Shown: positions 18,096 to 25,882 of the stretch, piece after piece
Layout: each line of letters begins with the position of its first letter
Numbering within the stretch: position 1 is the first letter of the stretch
Assembly: GCF_900096905.1 (NCBI RefSeq)
Contig: NZ_FMYI01000005.1
Location: 62,001 to 126,000, forward strand
Direction of reading: 5' to 3'
DNA length: 64,000 nt
From: Pelagirhabdus alkalitolerans
Lineage (GTDB): Bacteria; Bacillota; Bacilli; Bacillales; Amphibacillaceae
Translations under genes and position numbers: made by a program
Notes under the pieces: model-generated
What the model saw: only the letters and a program-made list of their open reading frames with translations
What the model was told of the DNA's origin: nothing
Databases searched by the model: none

Positions 18096-19625
18096 CTAAA
18101 TCGGCTCCTTTGTAGTGAGAGGTATCGTGCCTCGTTTTGTTTTTGACACATTATACTGCTTGTCGATTAACCGCTTCGTAATTAAAGAAGATTGGAAGAT
18201 CGTTGGTAATCCGCTTCCTGGATGGGTTCCCCCACCTGCTAAAAAGACATGTTCAACATCTTGAAATTTATTATGGGGTCGAAAGGTCATCATTTGTTTT
18301 AATTCATGTGATAAATTAAATGTCGCACCTTTATAAACATGATAATCTTCTTTCCACTCACGAGGCGAAACGATCTTCTCAACTTCAATATGTTGGCGAA
18401 GATTTTCTAAACCCGGCTCTTGCTCAAGACGACTTAACACTTGCTCGCGTAATAGAGGGGTTTTCTCTTCCCAGTCAATATCAGCTTCCAGATTAGGTAC
18501 TGGCACTAATATATAGAGAGCTGATTTTCCCTTTGGCGCTAAAGTTGGGTCAATCACAGATGGATTATGCACATAGATCGATGCATCCTCTGATAAATGA
18601 TTACCATTTGTCACATCATTTACATTCGTTTCATAGTCATCTGCAAATAAAACCATATGATGCGGTAGATCAAGCGGTTTATCAACGCCTAAATAGAGCA
18701 TAAATGTCGATAAAGACACCGATTTTTTATCAACTTTTTCACGTTTAAATGCTTTTAAATCTTTTTGATCAAATAACTCTGTCACAGCATAACCAAAGTC
18801 AGCATTCATCACAATGTCATCTGCCATTACACTTTCCCCTGAAGCTAACTGAACGCCTTTAGCTGAGCCGCCTTCTACTATGACACGATCAACAGGCTCA
18901 TTAAGATAAATTTCTCCGCCATATTCTTTAATCACGGTGGCCATCGCTTCACACACTTGATTCACACCACCAATCGGATGATAGAGGCCTTGTGAGTGTT
19001 CTAAGTAAGATAAAATCGTGAATGTTCCAGGACATTCCCAAGCAGACATGCCTAAATATTTGGACTGAAAAGAAAATGCCCATTTTAAACGCTCATCATT
19101 AAAATACTTCGACAATTGACCGTAAACGGTATCAAATGCACTTAAATGAGGAATCGCTTTGAATAATTCTATTGAAAAATAATCTGACCATTTCATAAAT
19201 GGTCGTTTTAATAAGTCAACGACTCGATCAAACTTCTTCGCTTCTTTTTCAAGATACAAGTCGTATCCTTTTTCATCACCAGGAAACAGTCGTGCAATTT
19301 CTTTTCGTGTTTTTTCATGATCTCGACTTGGTTTAAACTCGACATCACCAAATTTGAGTGTATAGAGCGGATCAATTTCCCTCATATCGACGTAATCATG
19401 CAAATTTCGCCCTGATTCCGAAAAAACTTCCTCTAATCGATCTGGCATCATATAAAAAGTAGGTCCTAAATCAAATTCATAATCACCCACTGTTAGCTTT
19501 GACGTTCGACCACCCACAACAGATTGCTTTTCATATACTTTCACTTGATAGCCTGATGCTTGTAACTGCATCGCTGTCGCTAAACCACCAGGGCCTGCAC
19601 CTACAACAATAATTTGTTTTGCCAT
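18096..19625 (-). CDS. Second CrtI-family desaturase or oxygenase
   Basis: The 509-residue FAD protein is the first gene of the carotenoid operon. It shows GAGPGGL (8-14), VGGRTSKL, DLGPTFYMMP and the C-terminal AGGGTHPGSGLPTI loop. That loop is common in CrtI proteins and in the second CrtN-like genes (CrtNb/CrtP type) of C30 clusters, which oxidise the terminal methyl group. Its exact reaction, desaturation or terminal oxidation, cannot be settled here. AGGCGGTTTAA precedes the ATG. The promoter overlaps a triple 11-bp direct repeat that is a candidate CarH operator. Confidence 0.75.
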   Translation of the reverse strand: MAKQIIVVGAGPGGLATAMQLQASGYQVKVYEKQSVVGGRTSKLTVGDYEFDLGPTFYMMPDRLEEVFSESGRNLHDYVDMREIDPLYTLKFGDVEFKPSRDHEKTRKEIARLFPGDEKGYDLYLEKEAKKFDRVVDLLKRPFMKWSDYFSIELFKAIPHLSAFDTVYGQLSKYFNDERLKWAFSFQSKYLGMSAWECPGTFTILSYLEHSQGLYHPIGGVNQVCEAMATVIKEYGGEIYLNEPVDRVIVEGGSAKGVQLASGESVMADDIVMNADFGYAVTELFDQKDLKAFKREKVDKKSVSLSTFMLYLGVDKPLDLPHHMVLFADDYETNVNDVTNGNHLSEDASIYVHNPSVIDPTLAPKGKSALYILVPVPNLEADIDWEEKTPLLREQVLSRLEQEPGLENLRQHIEVEKIVSPREWKEDYHVYKGATFNLSHELKQMMTFRPHNKFQDVEHVFLAGGGTHPGSGLPTIFQSSLITKRLIDKQYNVSKTKRGTIPLTTKEPI

Positions 19626-19674
19626 TTAAACCGCCTCCAAAACACTCTTTACTTGTGACATCTATCTATCTTTC

Positions 19675-19704
19675 ATTATATAATATTTGTATAATAATTG
19701 TATA
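19675..19704 (-). promoter_or_regulatory. Candidate promoter of the carotenoid operon
   Basis: On the minus strand TATACA (19704-19699) and TATAAT (19680-19675) are 18 bp apart. Both boxes are inside the direct-repeat array, so a bound repressor would hide them. The region is very AT-rich, so other -10 boxes are possible. Confidence 0.45.
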
Positions 19705-19708
19705 GAAA
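19676..19708. promoter_or_regulatory. Three 11-bp direct repeats, candidate CarH operator
   Basis: TTATATA (19676), TTGTATA (19687) and TTGTATA (19698) recur at an exact 11-bp period. CarH of Thermus is known to bind tandem 11-bp direct repeats over the -35 region of a carotenoid promoter. These repeats overlap the crt promoter and lie in the gap to the divergent regulator gene. The AT-rich setting lowers confidence. Confidence 0.5.
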
Positions 19709-19714
19709 TATGAG

Positions 19715-19742
19715 TTGATTTGGAAATCATAACGTTTATACT
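19715..19742 (+). promoter_or_regulatory. Candidate promoter of the CarH-like regulator
   Basis: TTGATT (19715-19720) and TATACT (19737-19742) are 16 bp apart and point at the regulator gene. An overlapping TATAAT begins at 19742. Its -35 lies 7 bp from the repeat array, so autoregulation is possible. Confidence 0.4.
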
Positions 19743-19816
19743 ATAATTAGTTTAAGAGATACACTACTTTTTGAAAGACGCGTTAAATATAACGAATAAA
19801 AGAGAAGGTGACATGA

Positions 19817-20692
19817 ATGTATGGGATCCAAAAAGTAGCTCAGCTAACAGACCTTTCACCTATTACACTGCGTGCTTGGGAACAACGATATGGTGTTATT
19901 GTGCCAGAACGAACAGATGGTGGGACAAGGATCTATTCTGATCAAGACCTAGCCGATCTACAATTTGTAATTGATCAGAAACAACAGAACCAACTTACGG
20001 TTAAACAAGCGATGGGCCTATTAAAAGAAAAAAAAGAAGCATCGTTCAAATATTCTTTAGATGATTTTGATATAACATCATTGATTAAGGAAGTTTATCA
20101 CCTTCTCATCCAATACAAATCAGATGAAGCATCATCTCTAATTTATGATTTAATCCAATCGGGTGAAGAGCAAGTCATTTTTTGTGATATATTATTACCT
20201 GTTTTAAAGAAGGTTGGGGACAACTGGCAAAATGGAACGTTGACTGTTGCACAAGAACACTTTATTAGTCAGTACGTGCAACAGCAGATTGCTCAACATT
20301 TTTATCAATATCAATTATCCAATCCCCAAAGTGCAGCACTATCCATTTGCCCGCCAAATGAAATGCATCAAATCGGATTGCTTCTCTTTTCACTATTCTT
20401 AAAAAAGCAAGATATTGATGTGAAATTCATTGGTGAAAATACACCTGTTGACTCGATCGATGCAATGATTGAGGATTTATCAGTGGAGTATATTTGTTGT
20501 TCAGTGACACTATCTTCTAATCTTTCAGCTGTTATTGAGTTAATTGAAACGATCACGACTCGCTATCCAACTATTAAAATCATTATAGGGGGACAAAGCG
20601 CGACTCAATTACCAAAAAAATATCACCACCTCATTTTCCCTAATGATTATAAAGCATGGCAGACATGGTTCGACCAATGTAAAAATGCCTAG
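19817..20692 (+). CDS. MerR-family, B12-binding transcriptional regulator (CarH/LitR-like light sensor)
   Basis: The 291-residue protein has an N-terminal MerR winged helix (about 3-70: YGIQKVAQLTDLSPITLRAWEQRYG) and a C-terminal cobalamin-binding module (about 88-290). The diagnostic W-x9-EH motif of CarH/LitR photoreceptors is W137 to E147-H148. The lower-ligand motif ExHxxG is E182-M-H184-Q-I-G187. Known CarH proteins bind adenosylcobalamin as a dark-state tetramer repressor and fall off DNA in light. It is divergent from the carotenoid operon with three 11-bp repeats between them, so light-induced pigment synthesis is inferred. The residue after W137 is Gln, where I recall Thermus CarH having the light-state ligand His. 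AAGGTG precedes the ATG. Confidence 0.88.
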   Translation: MYGIQKVAQLTDLSPITLRAWEQRYGVIVPERTDGGTRIYSDQDLADLQFVIDQKQQNQLTVKQAMGLLKEKKEASFKYSLDDFDITSLIKEVYHLLIQYKSDEASSLIYDLIQSGEEQVIFCDILLPVLKKVGDNWQNGTLTVAQEHFISQYVQQQIAQHFYQYQLSNPQSAALSICPPNEMHQIGLLLFSLFLKKQDIDVKFIGENTPVDSIDAMIEDLSVEYICCSVTLSSNLSAVIELIETITTRYPTIKIIIGGQSATQLPKKYHHLIFPNDYKAWQTWFDQCKNA

Positions 20693-20702
20693 AACTAAAT
20701 AT

Positions 20703-20757
20703 AAAAATAGCCTGATCAGAATATCGTATAACGATTTTTCTAATCAGGCTATTTTTT
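20703..20757. terminator. Bidirectional terminator after the CarH-like gene
   Basis: Arms 20705-20716 and 20743-20754 pair perfectly, with As on the left and seven Ts on the right. The convergent 70-residue ORF ends inside the right flank, so both transcripts can use it. Confidence 0.85.
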
Positions 20758-20969
20758 TACATAATATAATTAATGACAAACCACATAATCCCGAAGAAAA
20801 TGATTAGATACGTCGCATACTTGATAAATGCGACACCGACTTTACTTGGGTCTGTCTTTTTCTCTGTCTTTTGTACATCGACATCTTTATCTTGAACCAC
20901 AGTTATCAAACTCCTTTTTAAACCTAATTGTTTAATAAGTGTTTTCCCTGTTTTATCATCGTTAAACAT
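20757..20969 (-). CDS. Small single-span membrane protein, unknown
   Basis: The ORF encodes up to 70 residues with one C-terminal hydrophobic helix (about 48-69) preceded by a lysine-rich stretch, so a small tail-anchored membrane protein is predicted. The family is not recognised. The ATG at 20969 lacks a good ribosome site. An internal GTG at 20900 has AAAGGAG 10 nt upstream and would give a 47-residue form, which may be the true product. It starts 4 nt after the HD-domain gene stop on the same strand, so the two are probably co-transcribed. Confidence 0.55.
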   Translation of the reverse strand: MFNDDKTGKTLIKQLGLKRSLITVVQDKDVDVQKTEKKTDPSKVGVAFIKYATYLIIFFGIMWFVINYIM

Positions 20970-20973
20970 GTCT

Positions 20974-21510
20974 TTACGTGATGTGTTCTAGCTGATAGCG
21001 TTTATTTAATCGATCGATTTTTTCATCCAATTGTTTCAACCTCGCGTATGCTTGATCCTCGCTTATTTTACGATAATGATGATATCCATCTTCTTCTTCA
21101 ACCTCTGTATCCGCATATTGTACTACCTTTTGAAGTGGGGTCAACTCAAGTGACCCTTGAGGTAAGTACGAGTCCGTATGCAGCAAAACCGCAAGTGCGA
21201 TTTGCTTCGCTAATTTTGGGTCTTCACCTTCTCGAATTAATAACTTATGTGCACGCTCGGCCCCTTTAATCGCATGAATATCATTTTCTTTATACAATTG
21301 AAAATCCCATTTACCGTTTTGATACCATTCGTAATGGCCAATATCATGTAAAAAACCGGCTTTTGCAGCTAAATCAGGATCCACACCGACTTGTATCGCA
21401 ATCTCAACAGCCCGTTCACTAACGTCAATCGCATGAGCCATTCCCGAACGGTGAACATATTTTTGAACTATATGATGATGAAATAAATCAAGTAATGTTA
21501 CTTTTCGCAT
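20974..21510 (-). CDS. HD-domain phosphohydrolase-like protein
   Basis: The 178-residue cytoplasmic protein carries an HD metal-binding fold with HSGMAHAIDVSERAV, the paired FLHDIGHYEW and later LLHTDSY. This pattern resembles YqeK-type and other small HD proteins that hydrolyse nucleotides, but the substrate is not evident. The start is the ATG at 21510, with GGGGGGAGA 5 nt upstream; an in-frame GTG at 21525 would place that site in the gene. It is divergent from queC. Confidence 0.75.
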   Translation of the reverse strand: MRKVTLLDLFHHHIVQKYVHRSGMAHAIDVSERAVEIAIQVGVDPDLAAKAGFLHDIGHYEWYQNGKWDFQLYKENDIHAIKGAERAHKLLIREGEDPKLAKQIALAVLLHTDSYLPQGSLELTPLQKVVQYADTEVEEEDGYHHYRKISEDQAYARLKQLDEKIDRLNKRYQLEHIT

Positions 21511-21557
21511 GCGATCTCCCCCCACTATTCATTCTTTTTATTTCATGTATTGTACCA

Positions 21558-21584
21558 AATATTCATTTGTTTATGAATGTTTTT
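21558..21584 (+). terminator. Terminator-like hairpin in the queC leader region
   Basis: A 9-bp stem with one U-G pair (about 21558-21566 with 21573-21581) is followed by a T-run. It lies between divergent genes, upstream of queC, where a terminator is not expected. It may be an attenuator or chance. I could not build a preQ1 riboswitch from the surrounding bases. Confidence 0.3.
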
Positions 21585-21682
21585 TGCTAGTTTGTTTTTT
21601 TGTTCCCTACTTTTTGCATAAAAAAACATGTTATGATAAGCAATAATGCCACACAACACGTTTTATAAAAGGAGTTTTTATC

Positions 21683-22366
21683 ATGAGAAATGAAAAAGCA
21701 GTCGTTGTTTTTAGTGGTGGACAAGATAGCACGACATGTTTATTTTGGGCTCTTAAACAATTTCAAGATGTATCCGTCGTAACCTTTGATTACAATCAAC
21801 GCCACAAAAAAGAGATAGAAATTGCGACATCTATTGCCAAAGAGTTAGGCATTACTCAAAAAATAATGGATATGTCATTACTTAGCCAGTTAGCACCTAA
21901 CGCTTTAACAAGAGATTCTATTGATGTTAAAGATGGTGAAGGGGGTAAATTACCTTCAACATTTGTACCAGGGCGAAACCTTTTATTCTTATCATTTGCT
22001 GGTGTGTATGCGCAACAAATTGGAGCTAAACACCTCATTACCGGTGTCTCTCAAACAGATTTCAGCGGCTACCCAGATTGTCGAAACGACTTTATTCAAT
22101 CGATGAATACAACGTTAAATTTAGCTATGGATCAAACGTTCACCATTCACACACCCCTCATGTGGCTTGATAAAGCACAAACTTGGGCATTAAGTCATCA
22201 ACTAGGCGTATTAGATTTTATCCGCTACAATACGCTAACTTGTTATGAAGGAATGATAGGAGAAGGTTGTCAAGTCTGCCCAGCTTGCAAACTTAGACAA
22301 GCCGGTCTCGATACTTATCTAAACAACCCAAATGACAAAGCCTATCAAACGCTTGAAGAGTCTTAG
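21683..22366 (+). CDS. queC: 7-cyano-7-deazaguanine synthase
   Basis: QueC makes preQ0 from 7-carboxy-7-deazaguanine, ATP and ammonia, a step in queuosine tRNA modification. The 227-residue protein has the ATP pyrophosphatase loop SGGQDS (11-16) and the four zinc cysteines C187, C196, C199 and C202. AAAGGAG lies 8 nt before the ATG. It stands alone here, since queD, queE and queF are not adjacent. Unusually, the last codons (Glu-Ser and TAG) lie in the terminal inverted repeat of the element at 22356, so the native C-terminus may have been changed by its insertion. The catalytic core is intact. Confidence 0.95.
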   Translation: MRNEKAVVVFSGGQDSTTCLFWALKQFQDVSVVTFDYNQRHKKEIEIATSIAKELGITQKIMDMSLLSQLAPNALTRDSIDVKDGEGGKLPSTFVPGRNLLFLSFAGVYAQQIGAKHLITGVSQTDFSGYPDCRNDFIQSMNTTLNLAMDQTFTIHTPLMWLDKAQTWALSHQLGVLDFIRYNTLTCYEGMIGEGCQVCPACKLRQAGLDTYLNNPNDKAYQTLEES

Positions 22367-22641
22367 ACAAAACAAAAATGAATATCTTAAAAACACGAAC
22401 AATTCGATCAAATGGTCATCGCAATCTGAAATAGACTCCCTTTCTGCTCACGCGGCCTCAGCTAACTTTAGAAGCAAAACCCGCTTCTAAAGTGGATCTT
22501 CAGCTCGTGCTCTTCCCGCAAGAGTCTCGTCCATTCCAGATTGCTGTGGTATATGTAAACAAATAGCCGGACAAAAAATAGTTAAAATACTATTTTTGTC
22601 CGGCTTATTTATTGACTTATTTACTTTTGTCTCAGACTCTT
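22356..22641. repeat. MITE-like inverted-repeat element, short copy
   Basis: The 286-bp element has 17-bp terminal inverted repeats, AAGAGTCTTAGACAAAA (22356-22372) and AAGAGTCTGAGACAAAA (reverse of 22625-22641), differing at one base. Subterminal inverted repeats GCAATCTGRAATRGAC lie at 22421-22436 and 22529-22544. The centre holds an 11-bp stem-loop and a core with TCTTCCCGCAAGAGTCTC. The right arm holds the AGCCGGACAAAAATAGT stem-loop seen in the copy at 3904-4656. It has no coding capacity, so mobilisation in trans by an unseen transposase is inferred. It fills the gap between queC and the ABC permease. No clear target-site duplication is visible. Confidence 0.8.
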
Positions 22642-22647
22642 TTTAAA

Positions 22648-24255
22648 TTACCCTTCTATATCTCGTTTAAGATAGCCAATCCAACCGATCACACTTAGTC
22701 CAATTCCTATTAGGAACAGTACAATAAGGGTGATCCAATTGACTTCTTCAACAAATAACTCTGGAATATGTTGATAGGACGAAACTTTCATCAACCACTC
22801 AGGAAACTCAAGTAAGTCTCCCAGATAGATCGTAAAGAAGGAGAACAATAGATAAAACCAGGCAATGATTGATAGCTTGGGTATCCAACCATATAAGCTA
22901 ATTGCAAAACCAATTAACACCCACATGGCAGGTAAATAAATTAATTGAGCTTCTACTAATGATACAAATGAAAGATCATCAACGACAATCATGCCGATAC
23001 CGGCTAATGATACAACCCCGAGGGTTAGCATGATCACACTTGTCACAAAACTTAATAATGCAAATGTACTTAGCCATCTCGTTCGGCTAATGCGAGTTGC
23101 AAGGATCGGCTCACTTCGTTCTTTCTTCTCTTCAGCTTTCATCTTAAAAAAGACAGTTAAAGCTGGAATCGTTGCGACGATCGCAATTATATCTGTTAAC
23201 ATCGCTAAGAAATGCTCAACTAATGATCCACCGTCTTCCAAATCACCACCGACAACTTGCATAATCATTTCATTTTCACCTAGGAAAGTATCTAAATCAC
23301 CTAAAACAGAACCGTAACTACTTCCGATCAACAGCATACCAATTGCCCATGCTATTAAAGAAGTCTTTAATAATTTTAACGAAAGTCCAAATGGGCCTTT
23401 TAACAAGCGACTTGCCTCGGATCTCCCAGCTCTTTGTGGTAACAATCCGGATCCTATATCACGTTTGTTTTGTAAGTGAAGTCCCCAAACAGCAAAACCG
23501 ACTGCTGCTAGTATGACGACGATTAGAGGCCAGATATGGTTATCGACATAAATAGCTGAACGGTTGACTAGCCCTAAAGGCGATAGATAAGGCACCCAAT
23601 GTTCAGCTGCATCCCCTACAGCACGGATCATGTAAGAAGCGGCTAATACAAGATAAGCGAGCATCATGCTCCCTCTTGCACTATCTGATAATTGTGTCGT
23701 AAAAAGCGTTACCGCACCAAAAAAGAGACCTACTACGCCTAAAGCACTCCCGTACATAAATGAACCAAACCAGTCAATCGATTCGATATTCAAACTGCCT
23801 AAGCCTATAGTCAGCACTAGCGCTAAAATTACATTCGTCACGACTAATAGTAAGATAGCTGCATTTGTTTGTGCTAAACGCCCAACTGGAAGGGCACGCA
23901 TTAATTCTAACTGACCTTCTTCCTCATCCGCTCTTGTTAACCTAACAACTAACAAAATACTCATGATACCAACAGCTACACCCGTTAATACAAGCATCTG
24001 ATGGGCTAACATGGAGCCAATTGTATAGTCATCCAAGCCAAATCCCTTTCCAACCATCGCAATCATAGCTGGGTTTTCCATGGTTTCGGCCATATATTGC
24101 CGGTCTGTTGCTGTTTCATACAGACCATCAAATGCAAGAGCCACAAGTACAGTTACAAGCGTGATCGAAACAATCCAAACGGGTAATTTTATTCGCTCAC
24201 GTTTGCACAGGAAAAGAAACAGTTTACCTGTACGAGCATTTGCCTCTTTTGCCAT
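22648..24255 (-). CDS. ABC transporter permease, large ABC-2 type exporter subunit
   Basis: The 535-residue polytopic protein has about twelve hydrophobic helices in two similar halves, joined by a charged linker near residues 270-295. This is typical of the large permease of drug- or bacteriocin-export ABC systems. It is the third gene of a TetR-ATPase-permease operon and its ATG overlaps the ATPase stop (TAATG). It should form the membrane channel for the ATPase at 24255. The substrate is not known; toxic small molecules are the usual guess for such operons. The gene ends 6 bp from the inverted-repeat element. Confidence 0.82.
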   Translation of the reverse strand: MAKEANARTGKLFLFLCKRERIKLPVWIVSITLVTVLVALAFDGLYETATDRQYMAETMENPAMIAMVGKGFGLDDYTIGSMLAHQMLVLTGVAVGIMSILLVVRLTRADEEEGQLELMRALPVGRLAQTNAAILLLVVTNVILALVLTIGLGSLNIESIDWFGSFMYGSALGVVGLFFGAVTLFTTQLSDSARGSMMLAYLVLAASYMIRAVGDAAEHWVPYLSPLGLVNRSAIYVDNHIWPLIVVILAAVGFAVWGLHLQNKRDIGSGLLPQRAGRSEASRLLKGPFGLSLKLLKTSLIAWAIGMLLIGSSYGSVLGDLDTFLGENEMIMQVVGGDLEDGGSLVEHFLAMLTDIIAIVATIPALTVFFKMKAEEKKERSEPILATRISRTRWLSTFALLSFVTSVIMLTLGVVSLAGIGMIVVDDLSFVSLVEAQLIYLPAMWVLIGFAISLYGWIPKLSIIAWFYLLFSFFTIYLGDLLEFPEWLMKVSSYQHIPELFVEEVNWITLIVLFLIGIGLSVIGWIGYLKRDIEG

Positions 24256-25160
24256 TATGAGTCCTCCCCTTTATCAGGATTGTCCTCATAGTGACGCATG
24301 AATAAATCCTCTAAAGTAGGAGGTGCACTTTCAAGCTTAATAACACCAAATTCACTAACATAGCGAATCAATACATCTAATTGATCTGTGTCTACTTGGA
24401 AACGATACGTTCCATTCTCTTCGGCTAGATCATAGACGCCTGTTTGGTTCGCTAAATCAGGTATTTCTTTTTTTGTTTCCACTAATAATTGAACACGGGT
24501 TAAGTGTCTTAAATCTTTCAGTGAACCTGATTCAATAATTTCTCCGTCTCGAATAATAGCCACGCGATCACATAAACGCTCGACTTCTGATAGAATATGA
24601 CTTGATAAAAGCACGCTGCACCCTCGGTCTCTCGCTTCAAAGACACACTCTTGAAATACACGTTCCATCAATGGATCCAACCCTGAGGTCGGTTCATCTA
24701 AAATATACACTTCAGCATCGGCACTAAAAGCTGCGATGAGCGCAACCTTTTGACGGTTCCCCTTTGAATAGGTTCTACATTTTTTAGAAGGATCGAAGTT
24801 AAATCGTTTCATTAATTCGTGCTTTTTCTCTTGATCCACCGTCACACCACGCATACTTAAAAAGAGATCAATCACTTCTCCACCCGTTAAGTTAGGCCAT
24901 AAATTAACATCTCCTGGAACATAAGCAATCCGTTTATGAATACTGACAGCATCTTCCCAAACGTCTTGCTCAAAAATACGAGCCTCTCCAGCATCTGCTT
25001 GCAATAATCCTAGCAATATACGAATTGTTGTTGATTTCCCCGCACCATTAGGCCCAATAAATCCGTAAATTTCTCCTTTATTCACTGACAAATCCACATT
25101 TCTTAATGCCTTTACTTCTCCAAAATGCTTTTGAATACCTTTTACATCAATGACACTCAT
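24255..25160 (-). CDS. ABC transporter ATP-binding protein (drug-export type)
   Basis: The 301-residue cytoplasmic ATPase contains Walker A GPNGAGKS (36-43), the diverged signature YSKGNRQKVAL, Walker B VYILDEPTSGLDP and switch histidine SSHILSE. A C-terminal extension of about 80 residues is typical of ABC-2 export ATPases. Its start overlaps the TetR gene stop by one base (TAATG) and its stop overlaps the permease start in the same way, so the three are translationally coupled. It powers the permease at 22648. Confidence 0.9.
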   Translation of the reverse strand: MSVIDVKGIQKHFGEVKALRNVDLSVNKGEIYGFIGPNGAGKSTTIRILLGLLQADAGEARIFEQDVWEDAVSIHKRIAYVPGDVNLWPNLTGGEVIDLFLSMRGVTVDQEKKHELMKRFNFDPSKKCRTYSKGNRQKVALIAAFSADAEVYILDEPTSGLDPLMERVFQECVFEARDRGCSVLLSSHILSEVERLCDRVAIIRDGEIIESGSLKDLRHLTRVQLLVETKKEIPDLANQTGVYDLAEENGTYRFQVDTDQLDVLIRYVSEFGVIKLESAPPTLEDLFMRHYEDNPDKGEDS

Positions 25161-25792
25161 TATGATTCCCCCTTATAATAAACATGTTTTAATATTGATA
25201 AATACTCATAAAATTCTTGCCAGTAAGGTTCAAAATCAACGGATTTAATGGCTTGATGCTTTAACTTCCATTCAAATTCTTGTCGGTAGCCATCAAGTGT
25301 CCATTGAATCAATTTAAATACTTTATCTACATCGACGTCTTGTCTGAACAGGGACCGATCAATGTTTGAATATAAAATGTCTTGCCCTTTTTGTTGAAGC
25401 GCTTTATATTTTTCGAGCGTCGAATCAGGCACTTCCGTCTGATCAGAAACGATAAATGCAGCTAAAAAACTAAATAAATCTGGGTATTTTTGAAATAGCA
25501 TCCATTTTTTCTTAGCTATAGATGATAAACGTTCAATAAACCCCGTCTCACTTAAATCAACTTGATCTAAAAATTCAACCTCTAATCGGTTCAATCCATA
25601 ATCTAATAAATAATGATAAAGAGTCTTTTTATTGACAAAATAATAAAACAACATGCCTTTTCCAATACCTGCGGTTTCAACCATTCGATTGGTGGATGCT
25701 TGTTTAAAGCCATTTTCACTAAATTCTTTCATGCAGGCATTAATGATACGAATTTGTTTTTCTTCTGGTAAGCTAAAAAACTTCTCATTCAT
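25160..25792 (-). CDS. TetR-family regulator of the ABC export operon
   Basis: The 210-residue protein has an N-terminal TetR helix-turn-helix (about 10-55: KQIRIINACMKEFSENGFKQASTNRMVETAGIGKGMLFYYF) and a ligand-binding C-terminal domain. The ATG at 25792 is preferred to longer in-frame starts because AGGA lies 6 nt upstream and the longer form would include the promoter. It leads the operon and a palindrome overlaps its -35 box, so autorepression with induction by the exported compound is expected. Confidence 0.85.
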   Translation of the reverse strand: MNEKFFSLPEEKQIRIINACMKEFSENGFKQASTNRMVETAGIGKGMLFYYFVNKKTLYHYLLDYGLNRLEVEFLDQVDLSETGFIERLSSIAKKKWMLFQKYPDLFSFLAAFIVSDQTEVPDSTLEKYKALQQKGQDILYSNIDRSLFRQDVDVDKVFKLIQWTLDGYRQEFEWKLKHQAIKSVDFEPYWQEFYEYLSILKHVYYKGES

Positions 25793-25831
25793 AATGCATC
25801 CTATTCCTCTCATATAAAAATAGACCACTTC

Positions 25832-25870
25832 AGTCGACTTAAATATATCACAGTCGACCAAACTGGTCAA
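25832..25870 (-). promoter_or_regulatory. Promoter and operator of the TetR/ABC operon
   Basis: On the minus strand TTGACC (25870-25865) and TATATT (25847-25842) are 17 bp apart. The -35 box is within the palindrome GACCA-AAC-TGGTC (25856-25868). AGTCGAC occurs twice, at 25832 and 25852, flanking the -10. These fit a TetR operator controlling its own promoter. Confidence 0.65.
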
Positions 25871-25882
25871 TTTATTTATTCA

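Noticed and set aside
21585..21682. preQ1 riboswitch in front of queC
   Set aside because: A CCCTA and an A-run are present but no matching 5' stem or pseudoknot could be drawn, so the element is not supported.
22980..24301. Plus-strand open frames of 73-108 codons across the ABC permease
   Set aside because: All are antisense to a polytopic membrane protein gene and have no ribosome sites; they are shadows of its codon bias.
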